DNA of 41,844 nt, taken from an uncultured Eubacteriales bacterium. GTDB lineage: Bacteria; Bacillota; Clostridia; Lachnospirales; Lachnospiraceae. The stretch is taken from NCBI GenBank assembly GCA_900545455.1, contig UQZF01000003.1:1-41844 (forward strand), read 5' to 3'. The first letter of the stretch is position 1; every line of letters starts with the position of its first letter. The position numbers and the translations under genes were made by a program. Positions 24,868-30,556 of this stretch are shown here, piece by piece. The notes under the pieces are model-generated. The model worked only from the letters and a program-made list of their open reading frames with translations. It ran no database searches and was not told the DNA's origin.

Positions 24868-25533
24868 TCATCCTTCCGCTTCAAAAAACGTAAGCCACTC
24901 ATACACCTGCTCTATGTACTCATTCCCCTCGTAATCCGGACTCCCTGAATTGTACTGTTTCAAAGCCCTGTCGAGGCTTCCGCTGTTCTCCCTGATAAAT
25001 TCAAGCAGTATCATGATTCCAAGTTCCACATTTTCGAGCGGCTCGTCCACACTTAATCCGGATTCAGTTATAAGTTCTCCGTACCACTTAGGCTGTATCT
25101 GCATAAGCCCAACCGACGCGCCTCCGTCACCGACGGCATCCGCCTTACCTGAGCTCTCCGTCATTATCACCGCAAGGACAAGCTCGAACGACACCTCGTA
25201 CCTCTCGGAAAGCTCGCGGATATCCTGCTGAAGCTCCGCCGAGAGCGGTATGTCATATAGTTGCACCGGAGCAACTTCCGTTAATGGTTCTTCATTTTCT
25301 GTTATCATTTTCTCGTTTTCTGTTATCATTTTCGCCTGAAGCGTATCATTTTCATGCCCAAGCGGTTCAGCTTCGCTTAAACGTGTCTCAACCTCATAGG
25401 GAACCGTTTCATCCGGAATTATGTATGGTGCAGGCTCCGCCATGATCCGATAGCAGCCCCCGGCACCCACCGTTATGGCAAATGCCGTAAGTGCTATCGC
25501 CTTACCATAAAAAAATATTTTGCATTTTCTCAT
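24868..25533 (-). CDS. Lytic transglycosylase (SLT/lysozyme-like), secreted or anchored
   Basis: 221 residues. The N-terminal hydrophobic segment (IALTAFAITVGAGGC) looks like a signal or lipobox anchor. A flexible acidic linker contains a small duplication of KMITENE. The SLT domain (residues 100-221) has the catalytic Glu in AVIMTESSGKADAVG, then GLMQIQP and ALKQYNSG. It probably cuts peptidoglycan. Such enzymes occur both in phage and conjugation modules. It overlaps the upstream 56-residue gene as ATGA. Confidence 0.85.
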   Translation of the reverse strand: MRKCKIFFYGKAIALTAFAITVGAGGCYRIMAEPAPYIIPDETVPYEVETRLSEAEPLGHENDTLQAKMITENEKMITENEEPLTEVAPVQLYDIPLSAELQQDIRELSERYEVSFELVLAVIMTESSGKADAVGDGGASVGLMQIQPKWYGELITESGLSVDEPLENVELGIMILLEFIRENSGSLDRALKQYNSGSPDYEGNEYIEQVYEWLTFFEAEG

Positions 25534-25700
25534 ACTGTACCTTTCAACGACACTATTTCCGTCGCGTATGTTATCAGTCGTCTCACCGGAGATTTTGACA
25601 TCCTATAATATGCCTGAGGGTATTTCTCTCTCGGCAATACGTTACCGCACATAAGAGCCTCAAGCTCCTCAAGCGAACTTATCTGTGCTGTCCAGCCCAT
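25530..25700 (-). CDS. Small protein, 56 residues, unknown function
   Basis: ATG at 25698-25700 overlaps the stop of the next gene upstream (TAATG), and its own TGA overlaps the transglycosylase start (ATGA). These couplings on both sides support a real gene. The sequence (SSLEELEALMCGNVLPREKY, ending ATEIVSLKGTV) is not recognised. It has one Cys and is mildly basic in the middle. Confidence 0.7.
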   Translation of the reverse strand: MGWTAQISSLEELEALMCGNVLPREKYPQAYYRMSKSPVRRLITYATEIVSLKGTV

Positions 25701-25936
25701 TAATTTTCCTCAGTCCTTCCATCCGCCTTTTCGCGTTCCTTCTTTCTCTGTTCCACTTCCTCAACATGCCTTAAAAATCTCACTGACGCATCATATAACT
25801 TCTGATGACGTTTCTCGTATTCCTCAGGCGTGAGAATCGGACGGTAGACTCTTGATATTCCGTCCTTGTGGTGATACACCTTAACGGTATATCCCGGAAT
25901 CTGTTTTGCCTCAGGTTCATTTATACTTTGATTCAT
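25700..25936 (-). CDS. Small charged protein, 78 residues, unknown function
   Basis: It starts with MNQSINEPEAKQIPGYTVKV, followed by a beta-type core (YHHKDGISRVYRPILTPEEY) and a long Lys/Glu/Arg helix. GGGAGGTGTAG precedes the ATG. The pattern of a small protein with a conserved RPILTPEE-type motif is frequent in Clostridia mobile elements; the role is unknown. Confidence 0.72.
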   Translation of the reverse strand: MNQSINEPEAKQIPGYTVKVYHHKDGISRVYRPILTPEEYEKRHQKLYDASVRFLRHVEEVEQRKKEREKADGRTEEN

Positions 25937-25985
25937 GCTCTACACCTCCCGTCTATCTTATGCGTTACCGCATGTACAACTTGCA

Positions 25986-26138
25986 TTAAGCCGACTTCTT
26001 AGGCTCCTGCTCTGCCTGCTTACTCTTAACAAAAGCAATTCCTTCGCTGAATGACAAGAGTTTTTCTTGCTCAAGCTCCGAGAGCATCGGAATTGTCTTG
26101 GCAAACGTATCAAGTATGTTTCTCTCTGTTTCTGACAT
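25986..26138 (-). CDS. Small helical protein, 50 residues
   Basis: ATG at 26136-26138 follows AGGAGGTGATTGAT. It begins MSETERNILDTFAKTIPMLS and ends QAEQEPKKSA. Proteins that start this way and contain an ELEQEKLLSF-like helix are common in Clostridia prophages and conjugative elements. The function is unknown. A longer ORF in another frame here is a shadow. Confidence 0.78.
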   Translation of the reverse strand: MSETERNILDTFAKTIPMLSELEQEKLLSFSEGIAFVKSKQAEQEPKKSA

Positions 26139-26153
26139 ATCAATCACCTCCTC

Positions 26154-26237
26154 TCACTTCTGTTTCCTGATGTACAACACCAGCATCACGATAAGCACCA
26201 CATCAAGAATGATTCGTATTACATTAATAACCGTCAC
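26154..26237 (-). CDS. Tiny membrane peptide, 27 residues
   Basis: A GTG start at 26235-26237 with TAAGGAGGTGG upstream and a stop just before the ribosome binding site of the next gene. The product is a single transmembrane helix (NVIRIILDVVLIVMLVLYI) ending in RKQK. It resembles the 36-residue peptide encoded on the opposite strand at 26601. The strong ribosome binding site supports translation; the role is unknown. Confidence 0.6.
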   Translation of the reverse strand: MTVINVIRIILDVVLIVMLVLYIRKQK

Positions 26238-26269
26238 GTTCCCACCTCCTTAGAATCTTGGGTTGTATA

Positions 26270-26298
26270 TTGACAATGAGCTTGCAAAGCACTATTCT
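26270..26298 (+). promoter_or_regulatory. Promoter of antisense RNA to the 40-residue peptide gene
   Basis: TTGACA (26270-26275), 17-bp spacer, TATTCT (26293-26298), directed rightward into the antisense strand of the peptide gene. Confidence 0.6.
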
Positions 26299-26304
26299 TA
26301 TCCC

Positions 26305-26431
26305 TAGGGGAGGTCTCCCTCCCCGTTACTTAATCTAATAGGTTATTGATTATCTCAATGACCGTTTTGATTAAGTCGATGATTGCGGTGATGAGAAGAA
26401 CTATTGCAAGGAGCTTCTCATCACTTTTTTT
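26305..26431 (+). ncRNA. Predicted antisense RNA, type I antitoxin-like (about 127 nt)
   Basis: It runs from the promoter at 26270 to a textbook terminator: GTGATGAGAAG (26388-26398) pairs perfectly with CTTCTCATCAC (26414-26424), then seven T. A GC-rich hairpin (GGGGAGG-TCTC-CCTCCCC) lies near its 5' end. The RNA is complementary to about 80% of the 40-residue ORF and to its 3' end. This geometry matches type I antitoxins such as RatA/TxpA of Bacillus skin; a regulatory role for the leftward operon is the alternative. Confidence 0.6.
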
Positions 26432-26452
26432 GCGCTTTTTCGGCTTACTCAT
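26330..26452 (-). CDS. Small hydrophobic peptide, 40 residues (candidate type I toxin)
   Basis: ATG at 26450-26452 with GAAAGGAGGT upstream and a consensus promoter (26488-26516). The N-terminus is very basic (SKPKKRKKSDEK), followed by one hydrophobic, Ile/Leu-rich helix (LLAIVLLITAIIDLIKTV) to the C-terminus. It is the first gene of the leftward operon. A convergent antisense RNA covers it. Related tiny proteins are frequent in Clostridia mobile elements but are usually not annotated. Toxicity is an inference. Confidence 0.72.
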   Translation of the reverse strand: MSKPKKRKKSDEKLLAIVLLITAIIDLIKTVIEIINNLLD

Positions 26453-26487
26453 TGGTATTGACCTCCTTTCTTGTTAACTGTAATTAC

Positions 26488-26516
26488 ATTGTAATTATTT
26501 CAATTAACTTTGTCAA
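26488..26516 (-). promoter_or_regulatory. Promoter of the leftward operon
   Basis: On the minus strand TTGACA (26511-26516), 17-bp spacer, TACAAT (26488-26493). The spacer contains a CAATTAAC half-site like the operator at 26526, and the palindrome TGTAATTACA (26479-26488) overlaps the -10 edge. Confidence 0.75.
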
Positions 26517-26525
26517 TAGTATTTT

Positions 26526-26540
26526 GTTAATTCAATTAAC
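26526..26540. promoter_or_regulatory. Operator-like palindrome between divergent promoters
   Basis: GTTAATTCAATTAAC is a perfect 15-bp palindrome with a central C, midway between the two divergent promoters. Half-sites (GTTAA, CAATTAAC) recur at 26473-26477 and 26501-26508. Likely target of the XRE repressor at 26712. Confidence 0.6.
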
Positions 26541-26548
26541 TTTTTTTA

Positions 26549-26577
26549 TTGACTTAAAGTTACAAGACTGTTATTAT
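26549..26577 (+). promoter_or_regulatory. Promoter of the rightward repressor operon
   Basis: TTGACT (26549-26554), 17-bp spacer, TATTAT (26572-26577). The 36-residue peptide gene starts 23 bp after it. Confidence 0.75.
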
Positions 26578-26600
26578 AAGAACAAAAGGAGGCGAGACAG

Positions 26601-26711
26601 ATGAAGAAAAGTAAAATAATTCTCGATATATTAAAAATAGTAATTGACATTGTATTAATCGTTCTTCTCATTAAAAATTTAAAAAGCGATAACGAGGAGG
26701 TGAATGAATAA
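26601..26711 (+). CDS. Tiny membrane peptide, 36 residues
   Basis: ATG at 26601 after AAAGGAGGCGAGACAG. It is one hydrophobic helix (ILKIVIDIVLIVLLI) with a basic start and an acidic end (SDNEEVNE). The stop (26709-26711) is directly followed by the TTG start of the repressor gene, so translation may be coupled. It resembles the 27-residue peptide of the leftward operon (shared I-D-x-V-L-I-V-x-L pattern). Confidence 0.65.
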   Translation: MKKSKIILDILKIVIDIVLIVLLIKNLKSDNEEVNE

Positions 26712-27206
26712 TTGAATGAGAGAATTAAAGAGTTGAGAAAGGCTCTAGGACTCACGCTTGATAAGTTCGGTGAACGACTTGGCGTTTCTAAAGTCGCTAT
26801 AAGTCTAATTGAAAACGGTAAGAACTCTCTCACCGACCAGATGTTCAAATCAATTTGCCGCGAGTTCAATGTCCGTGAGGAATGGCTTCGAAGTGGTAAC
26901 GGTGAGATGTTCGTTCAAATGAGCCGTGATGAAGAAATTGCTTCTTTTGTTAATTCTATACAGCAGGGATGCACTGACTCATTTAAAAAGAGATTTATTA
27001 AGGTGCTTGCTTCACTTGATGAATCCGACTGGAAATTTATCGAGGAGAAAGCTATTGAGCTGTGCCAGCCGTACATAGATGCTGCTGCATCAGCTCATGA
27101 TAAGAGTGATACACCTATCATCATCCGAGCCGCGCATGAGAATCCGGGAGCTACCAAGGAGCAGATTGAAGCCGACAATGCACTTATGGAAAGTGATGAT
27201 TTCTAA
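26712..27206 (+). CDS. XRE-family phage repressor-like regulator
   Basis: 164 residues from a TTG start, with GAGGAGGTGA upstream. The helix-turn-helix (LGLTLDKFGERLGVSKVAIS, residues 13-32) and the following SLTDQMFKSICREFNV are typical of Cro/CI-type domains. The C-terminal part lacks an obvious peptidase dyad. It is divergent from the replication/tail operon and is the probable repressor acting at 26526-26540. The gene that follows is ImmA-like, which suggests induction by proteolysis. Confidence 0.88.
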   Translation: MNERIKELRKALGLTLDKFGERLGVSKVAISLIENGKNSLTDQMFKSICREFNVREEWLRSGNGEMFVQMSRDEEIASFVNSIQQGCTDSFKKRFIKVLASLDESDWKFIEEKAIELCQPYIDAAASAHDKSDTPIIIRAAHENPGATKEQIEADNALMESDDF

Positions 27207-27223
27207 TTATGGAGTGATTATTA

Positions 27224-27682
27224 TTGAATTATGAAGAACTATTAAATGAATGTGCTGATGAGAATTTAGTTATAAAAGAAAAGCCGCTGCAATCCAGCAA
27301 TGGCAGAATCTACAATAACAGAATTGCAATTCGGCATGATATGAACACAGTTGATAAGACCTGTACACTTGCAGAAGAACTTGGACATTACTACACAACC
27401 ACGGGAGATATTCTTGATCAAACGAATGTGGCTAACCGAAAGCAGGAGCACCGAGCACGGATGTGGGCTTATGAAAAGCTTCTCCCACTGCAGCTTTTTA
27501 TCCTAGCTTTTAAACATGGCTGCCGTTCAATACATGAAACAGCAGAGTTCCTTGAGGTGTCCGAGGGATTTCTGCTCGAATGTGTAGGTGCTTATTACAG
27601 TAAGTACGGAACGTACCTTGAATTTAATGGGTATCTGCTAATATTCAGTGAAACAGGTGTTGGAATTTCCAAAAATATTTAA
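27224..27682 (+). CDS. ImmA/IrrE-type metallopeptidase-like protein
   Basis: 152 residues from a TTG start (27224). The core CTLAEELGHYYTTTGDI corresponds to the HExxH helix of ImmA/IrrE peptidases, with the first His replaced by Glu (AEELGH). EHRARMWAYEKLLP is the usual following segment. In ICEBs1 and phages, ImmA cleaves the neighbouring repressor. The altered motif means activity cannot be assumed, although the same variant seems common in phage relatives. Confidence 0.82.
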   Translation: MNYEELLNECADENLVIKEKPLQSSNGRIYNNRIAIRHDMNTVDKTCTLAEELGHYYTTTGDILDQTNVANRKQEHRARMWAYEKLLPLQLFILAFKHGCRSIHETAEFLEVSEGFLLECVGAYYSKYGTYLEFNGYLLIFSETGVGISKNI

Positions 27683-27710
27683 GGATAAGTATGTCTATAC
27701 TTATCCTTAT
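27681..27710 (+). terminator. Terminator after the repressor operon
   Basis: AAGGATAAGTAT (27681-27692) pairs perfectly with ATACTTATCCTT (27697-27708) around GTCT, followed by ATTTATT. It overlaps the ImmA-like stop codon. Confidence 0.78.
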
Positions 27711-27713
27711 TTA

Positions 27714-27742
27714 TTGACATAAAGCCTCATGTCTGATATGTT
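27714..27742 (+). promoter_or_regulatory. Own promoter of the 715-residue membrane protein gene
   Basis: TTGACA (27714-27719), 17-bp spacer, TATGTT (27737-27742), directly after the preceding terminator. The gene is therefore likely a separately transcribed cargo unit. Confidence 0.6.
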
Positions 27743-27779
27743 AATCATAATATAAGTCACATTCTCAGGAGATACTATA

Positions 27780-29927
27780 ATGAAAAAACACAGCTTTTTA
27801 TTTTATTTTTTTCTCTGGCCATTTTTATTAGTTTTCTACTTTTATAAATATCTCTTCAAAGCTCTATACTACATATTCCAATTTTTATATAGTTGCATTT
27901 TACATATAACAGACTATTGTTCTATCCACCATCCATTTCAGAAGGCAATGTATTATTTTAAAAACACTATCTTGTATTGCTATAAATGCTCCGTTGTCGC
28001 TAGCAGGATTGTATATGCTTCCGTTTTAGCATTATATATTGCATTTGTCGGTGTACTTTTTAATACATGTGAATCAATATCACAGTATATTATTACTTTT
28101 TTATTATCACTTTGCGTACTTGCCATTGCCATCGTAATAGCAAGTCTTATTTTCCGCGCAATATACAGACTAATTACTTATTTTCATGGTAAAAGTGAGC
28201 CCTCTTCCAAACCGAGCAGCTTAACCACTGAGACATCACGTTCTGAGGGGCCTTCCCACGAAATCCACGGCTCTGAAGAACCTTCCTCTCAAACACACGG
28301 CTCTGAAGAACCTTCCTCTCAAACACGCGACTCTGAAGAACCTTCCTCTCAAACACATGACTCTGAAGAACCTTCCTCTCAAATACACGACTTTGAAGAA
28401 CCTTCCTCTCAAATACCTGACTCCAAAGAAGATAATATTTCCAGTTCCAGCATCAACTCGATTGAAAACAAGAATAATACAATATACGATTCTTCTTTGC
28501 TAAAAAATATACATATCAATCTTGCAAATGCTCCTGCAAGTGACGAGTGCATGCGTTTGCCGTCGTCTGCATCGTACACTGTCTCATTTGAGGAATTTTG
28601 TAAATATATTGTTCAAAAAGGTGATGCCACTGTAAATATGCTTCAAGTAAATTTTGGTCTAACTTTCTTTGAAGCATCCGATTTGTTTTCTAAACTTGAA
28701 GCTTACGGCATAGTAGGTCATGATTGCCCTCCATATCATCGAAATGTATTGGTATCTCAAAGTGAATTATTACAGTTCTTCTCCAACAATATCATTAGCG
28801 ATGACGATAAAAAAACAAAGTATAAAACCACCTCGCCCATTGTATATGATGTAATTGAAACCGACAACGGTTTTAAGACTATAATAAAAAAGTATGGTCA
28901 ACATAATGAAACACCTTACTGGAAGCAAATCCGCAATGAATCTCGGATGGAATTTGAAATGAACAATCTCGACTTAACAAATGTTACGCTTTTCTTTAAT
29001 AATGGTATACTATGCCGTGTATTGCCTGATGTACAATCTTATTACTCAGCCCGATACTATGTTGTTGATGGTAGTTTCTTTGATACATACTCATTAAGTG
29101 ATGTAGAAGCAATTCCTATACCGTCATTCAGTGAAAGCTACGGAACTCCTGTATACAACCTTGAATATCTTCTCAAAATGCGTGCTTCACAGGAACGTGA
29201 CAAAAAGAACTACGACTTGTCTTACACTCTCATGTATAAATCGATTGATGGTATGAAAGCATCAAAACTAAACTACGGTAAAAAAGAATATATGCGATTT
29301 ATCATGTGGCTCTATAAAGATGACCGAATCAATGAAGCTGTAACTCTTGAAAATCGCCTTAGACGTGAAATTCCTGAGGTATTTGACATAAATTTATATC
29401 ATAAAAATCACTTTATGTCCAAGCTTAATGAGTGTAAGGAGCTTAATACAGATTATATTTATTGTGACGGTCATATAGGTGCATGTAGCGAATGTGCTAA
29501 GTATCAAAACAGAGTTTACTGCCTTTCCGGGAATGATTTATCGTTCCCTAAATTGCCTGACTTTGTATACGAATATGGCGGCTTTCATCCCGGTTGCCGT
29601 CATAGTTTTTCTCCTTACCTCGGCGGTTCTATAACTGATAGAAGAGGCAGCATTGTTGATACCTTATCATATAGTAATCGTCCATTCGAGGATGACCGAA
29701 CCTCGGAAGAAATTACAATCAATACTGAATTTAATGAAAAACATCATAAAGAACAAGCTCATGAGAATGATCTTAAAGCCTTTTATGTATTAAGACATCA
29801 ATTACCTGATATAATGCCCGCCTCATATCAAACATTTAAACGATATAAGTCTAAAAATACACCTGAATATACAGCCATCGTTGCTGTTGCAAATGAAAGA
29901 GGTATCTCGTCTCCTCTCTTCAATTAA
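27780..29927 (+). CDS. 715-residue membrane protein with acidic repeats, winged-helix and minor-capsid-like Cys domain
   Basis: The first 140 residues hold several transmembrane helices (FLFYFFLWPFLLVFYFYKYL; ALYIAFVGVLF; TFLLSLCVLAIAIVIASLIF). Residues 154-217 are 10-residue repeats (GSEEPSSQTH-like). Residues 270-315 look like an FtsK-gamma-type winged helix (FCKYIVQKGDATVNMLQVNF, EAYGIVG). Residues 565-620 contain DGHIGACSECAKYQNRVY and HPGCRHSFSPY, resembling the Cys/His C-terminal motif of phage minor capsid proteins. The gene is visibly AT-rich compared with its neighbours. The domain mix is one I do not recognise; defence or superinfection exclusion is a guess from its cargo position. 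Confidence 0.8.
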   Translation: MKKHSFLFYFFLWPFLLVFYFYKYLFKALYYIFQFLYSCILHITDYCSIHHPFQKAMYYFKNTILYCYKCSVVASRIVYASVLALYIAFVGVLFNTCESISQYIITFLLSLCVLAIAIVIASLIFRAIYRLITYFHGKSEPSSKPSSLTTETSRSEGPSHEIHGSEEPSSQTHGSEEPSSQTRDSEEPSSQTHDSEEPSSQIHDFEEPSSQIPDSKEDNISSSSINSIENKNNTIYDSSLLKNIHINLANAPASDECMRLPSSASYTVSFEEFCKYIVQKGDATVNMLQVNFGLTFFEASDLFSKLEAYGIVGHDCPPYHRNVLVSQSELLQFFSNNIISDDDKKTKYKTTSPIVYDVIETDNGFKTIIKKYGQHNETPYWKQIRNESRMEFEMNNLDLTNVTLFFNNGILCRVLPDVQSYYSARYYVVDGSFFDTYSLSDVEAIPIPSFSESYGTPVYNLEYLLKMRASQERDKKNYDLSYTLMYKSIDGMKASKLNYGKKEYMRFIMWLYKDDRINEAVTLENRLRREIPEVFDINLYHKNHFMSKLNECKELNTDYIYCDGHIGACSECAKYQNRVYCLSGNDLSFPKLPDFVYEYGGFHPGCRHSFSPYLGGSITDRRGSIVDTLSYSNRPFEDDRTSEEITINTEFNEKHHKEQAHENDLKAFYVLRHQLPDIMPASYQTFKRYKSKNTPEYTAIVAVANERGISSPLFN
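28239..28430 (+). repeat. 30-bp coding tandem repeat, about 6.4 units
   Basis: Units begin at 28239 (degenerate), 28269, 28299, 28329, 28359 and 28389, with a partial unit to 28430. Each contains TCTGAAGAACCTTCCTCTCA or a close variant and encodes GSEEPSSQTH-like decapeptides. Units 2-5 are nearly identical, so copy number is probably unstable. Confidence 0.92.
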
Positions 29928-29935
29928 TATTCAAA

Positions 29936-29980
29936 AACAGCCCCATTCAATACTCTGCTAATGTATTGAATGAGGCTGTT
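29936..29980. terminator. Strong bidirectional terminator
   Basis: AACAGCC(C)CATTCAATAC pairs with GTATTGAATG(A)GGCTGTT (one mismatch). A run of five T follows on the minus strand. It separates the 715-residue gene from the convergent zinc-ribbon gene. Confidence 0.8.
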
Positions 29981-30001
29981 CTTAACATTTAACTATATCA
30001 A

Positions 30002-30175
30002 TTATCGTTCCGGTTCTTCATATAAATCCCTGTTTGTATTATATTCAATCATGTCTTTTCTGATACCTCTTGTTATTATAGCCTTATTGCATCTACTGCA
30101 TATTGGCACATCCACTCCGTTATCTGATATATACTCTCCTGACTCAACAGGATTTTTGCATGTACATACTTCCAT
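30002..30175 (-). CDS. Small zinc-ribbon protein, 57 residues
   Basis: ATG at 30173-30175 after GGGGAG. Two Cys pairs (VCTCKNPV and ICSRCNKAI) could bind one zinc. The C-terminus is charged (RDLYEEPER). The strong terminator at 29936 is correctly placed for it. A + strand ORF here lacks any such features. It is not recognised; a DNA- or protein-binding regulator is possible, and so is a directionality factor for the recombinase, without direct evidence. Confidence 0.65.
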   Translation of the reverse strand: MEVCTCKNPVESGEYISDNGVDVPICSRCNKAIITRGIRKDMIEYNTNRDLYEEPER

Positions 30176-30276
30176 ATTATTTTCTCCCCTATTATACTAA
30201 ATTTATAACTATTTGTTATGTTTATACAGTACCACATATGTAGTCTTGTGTCAAATTTTCTTTTTGAAAACTTTTG

Positions 30277-30305
30277 TTTACACATTATAACAATATTGTT
30301 ATAAT
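30277..30305 (+). promoter_or_regulatory. Promoter/operator of the XRE-recombinase operon
   Basis: TTTACA (30277-30282), 17-bp spacer, TATAAT (30300-30305). A perfect 22-bp palindrome, arms ATTATAACAAT / ATTGTTATAAT (30284-30305), fills the spacer and the -10 box. A bound repressor would block RNA polymerase, probably the XRE protein itself. Confidence 0.75.
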
Positions 30306-30337
30306 ATATATAATTCATATTTGTAGGAGGGCATTTC

Positions 30338-30541
30338 ATGTCTGATTATACATCCATTATCGACCAACTCATAGAACTCCGCAAAGCTAAAGGTCTCACA
30401 CAAAAAGACCTTGCCACTGCTGCCAACCTCGCTCAACCTGCCATTGCACGTCTTGAAAGCAAGTCAGCGGTTCCACAGCTTGACACATTCGTCAAGGTAG
30501 CCGGAGCACTTGGCTACACCATAGAGCTTGTACAGGAATAA
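30338..30541 (+). CDS. Small XRE-family regulator next to the recombinase
   Basis: 67 residues, almost only a helix-turn-helix domain (LTQKDLATAANLAQPAIARL, residues 20-39). GTAGGAGGGC precedes the ATG. It lies 15 bp upstream of the serine recombinase gene in one operon behind the palindromic operator at 30284. It is the likely switch for recombinase expression. The domain type also occurs as antitoxin (HigA-like), but no toxin is adjacent. Confidence 0.88.
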   Translation: MSDYTSIIDQLIELRKAKGLTQKDLATAANLAQPAIARLESKSAVPQLDTFVKVAGALGYTIELVQE

Positions 30542-30556
30542 TAAAGAGGTGATTGA

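Noticed and set aside
25958..26143. A 61-residue minus-strand ORF
   Set aside because: It is the wrong frame over a 50-residue gene that has a strong ribosome binding site and a family-like sequence.
28239..28430. CRISPR-like array
   Set aside because: The repeats are contiguous without spacers, keep an open reading frame and have no cas genes nearby.
29970..30200. A 76-residue + strand hydrophobic ORF
   Set aside because: The opposite strand holds a zinc-ribbon gene with start signals and a matching terminator; the + strand frame lacks both.
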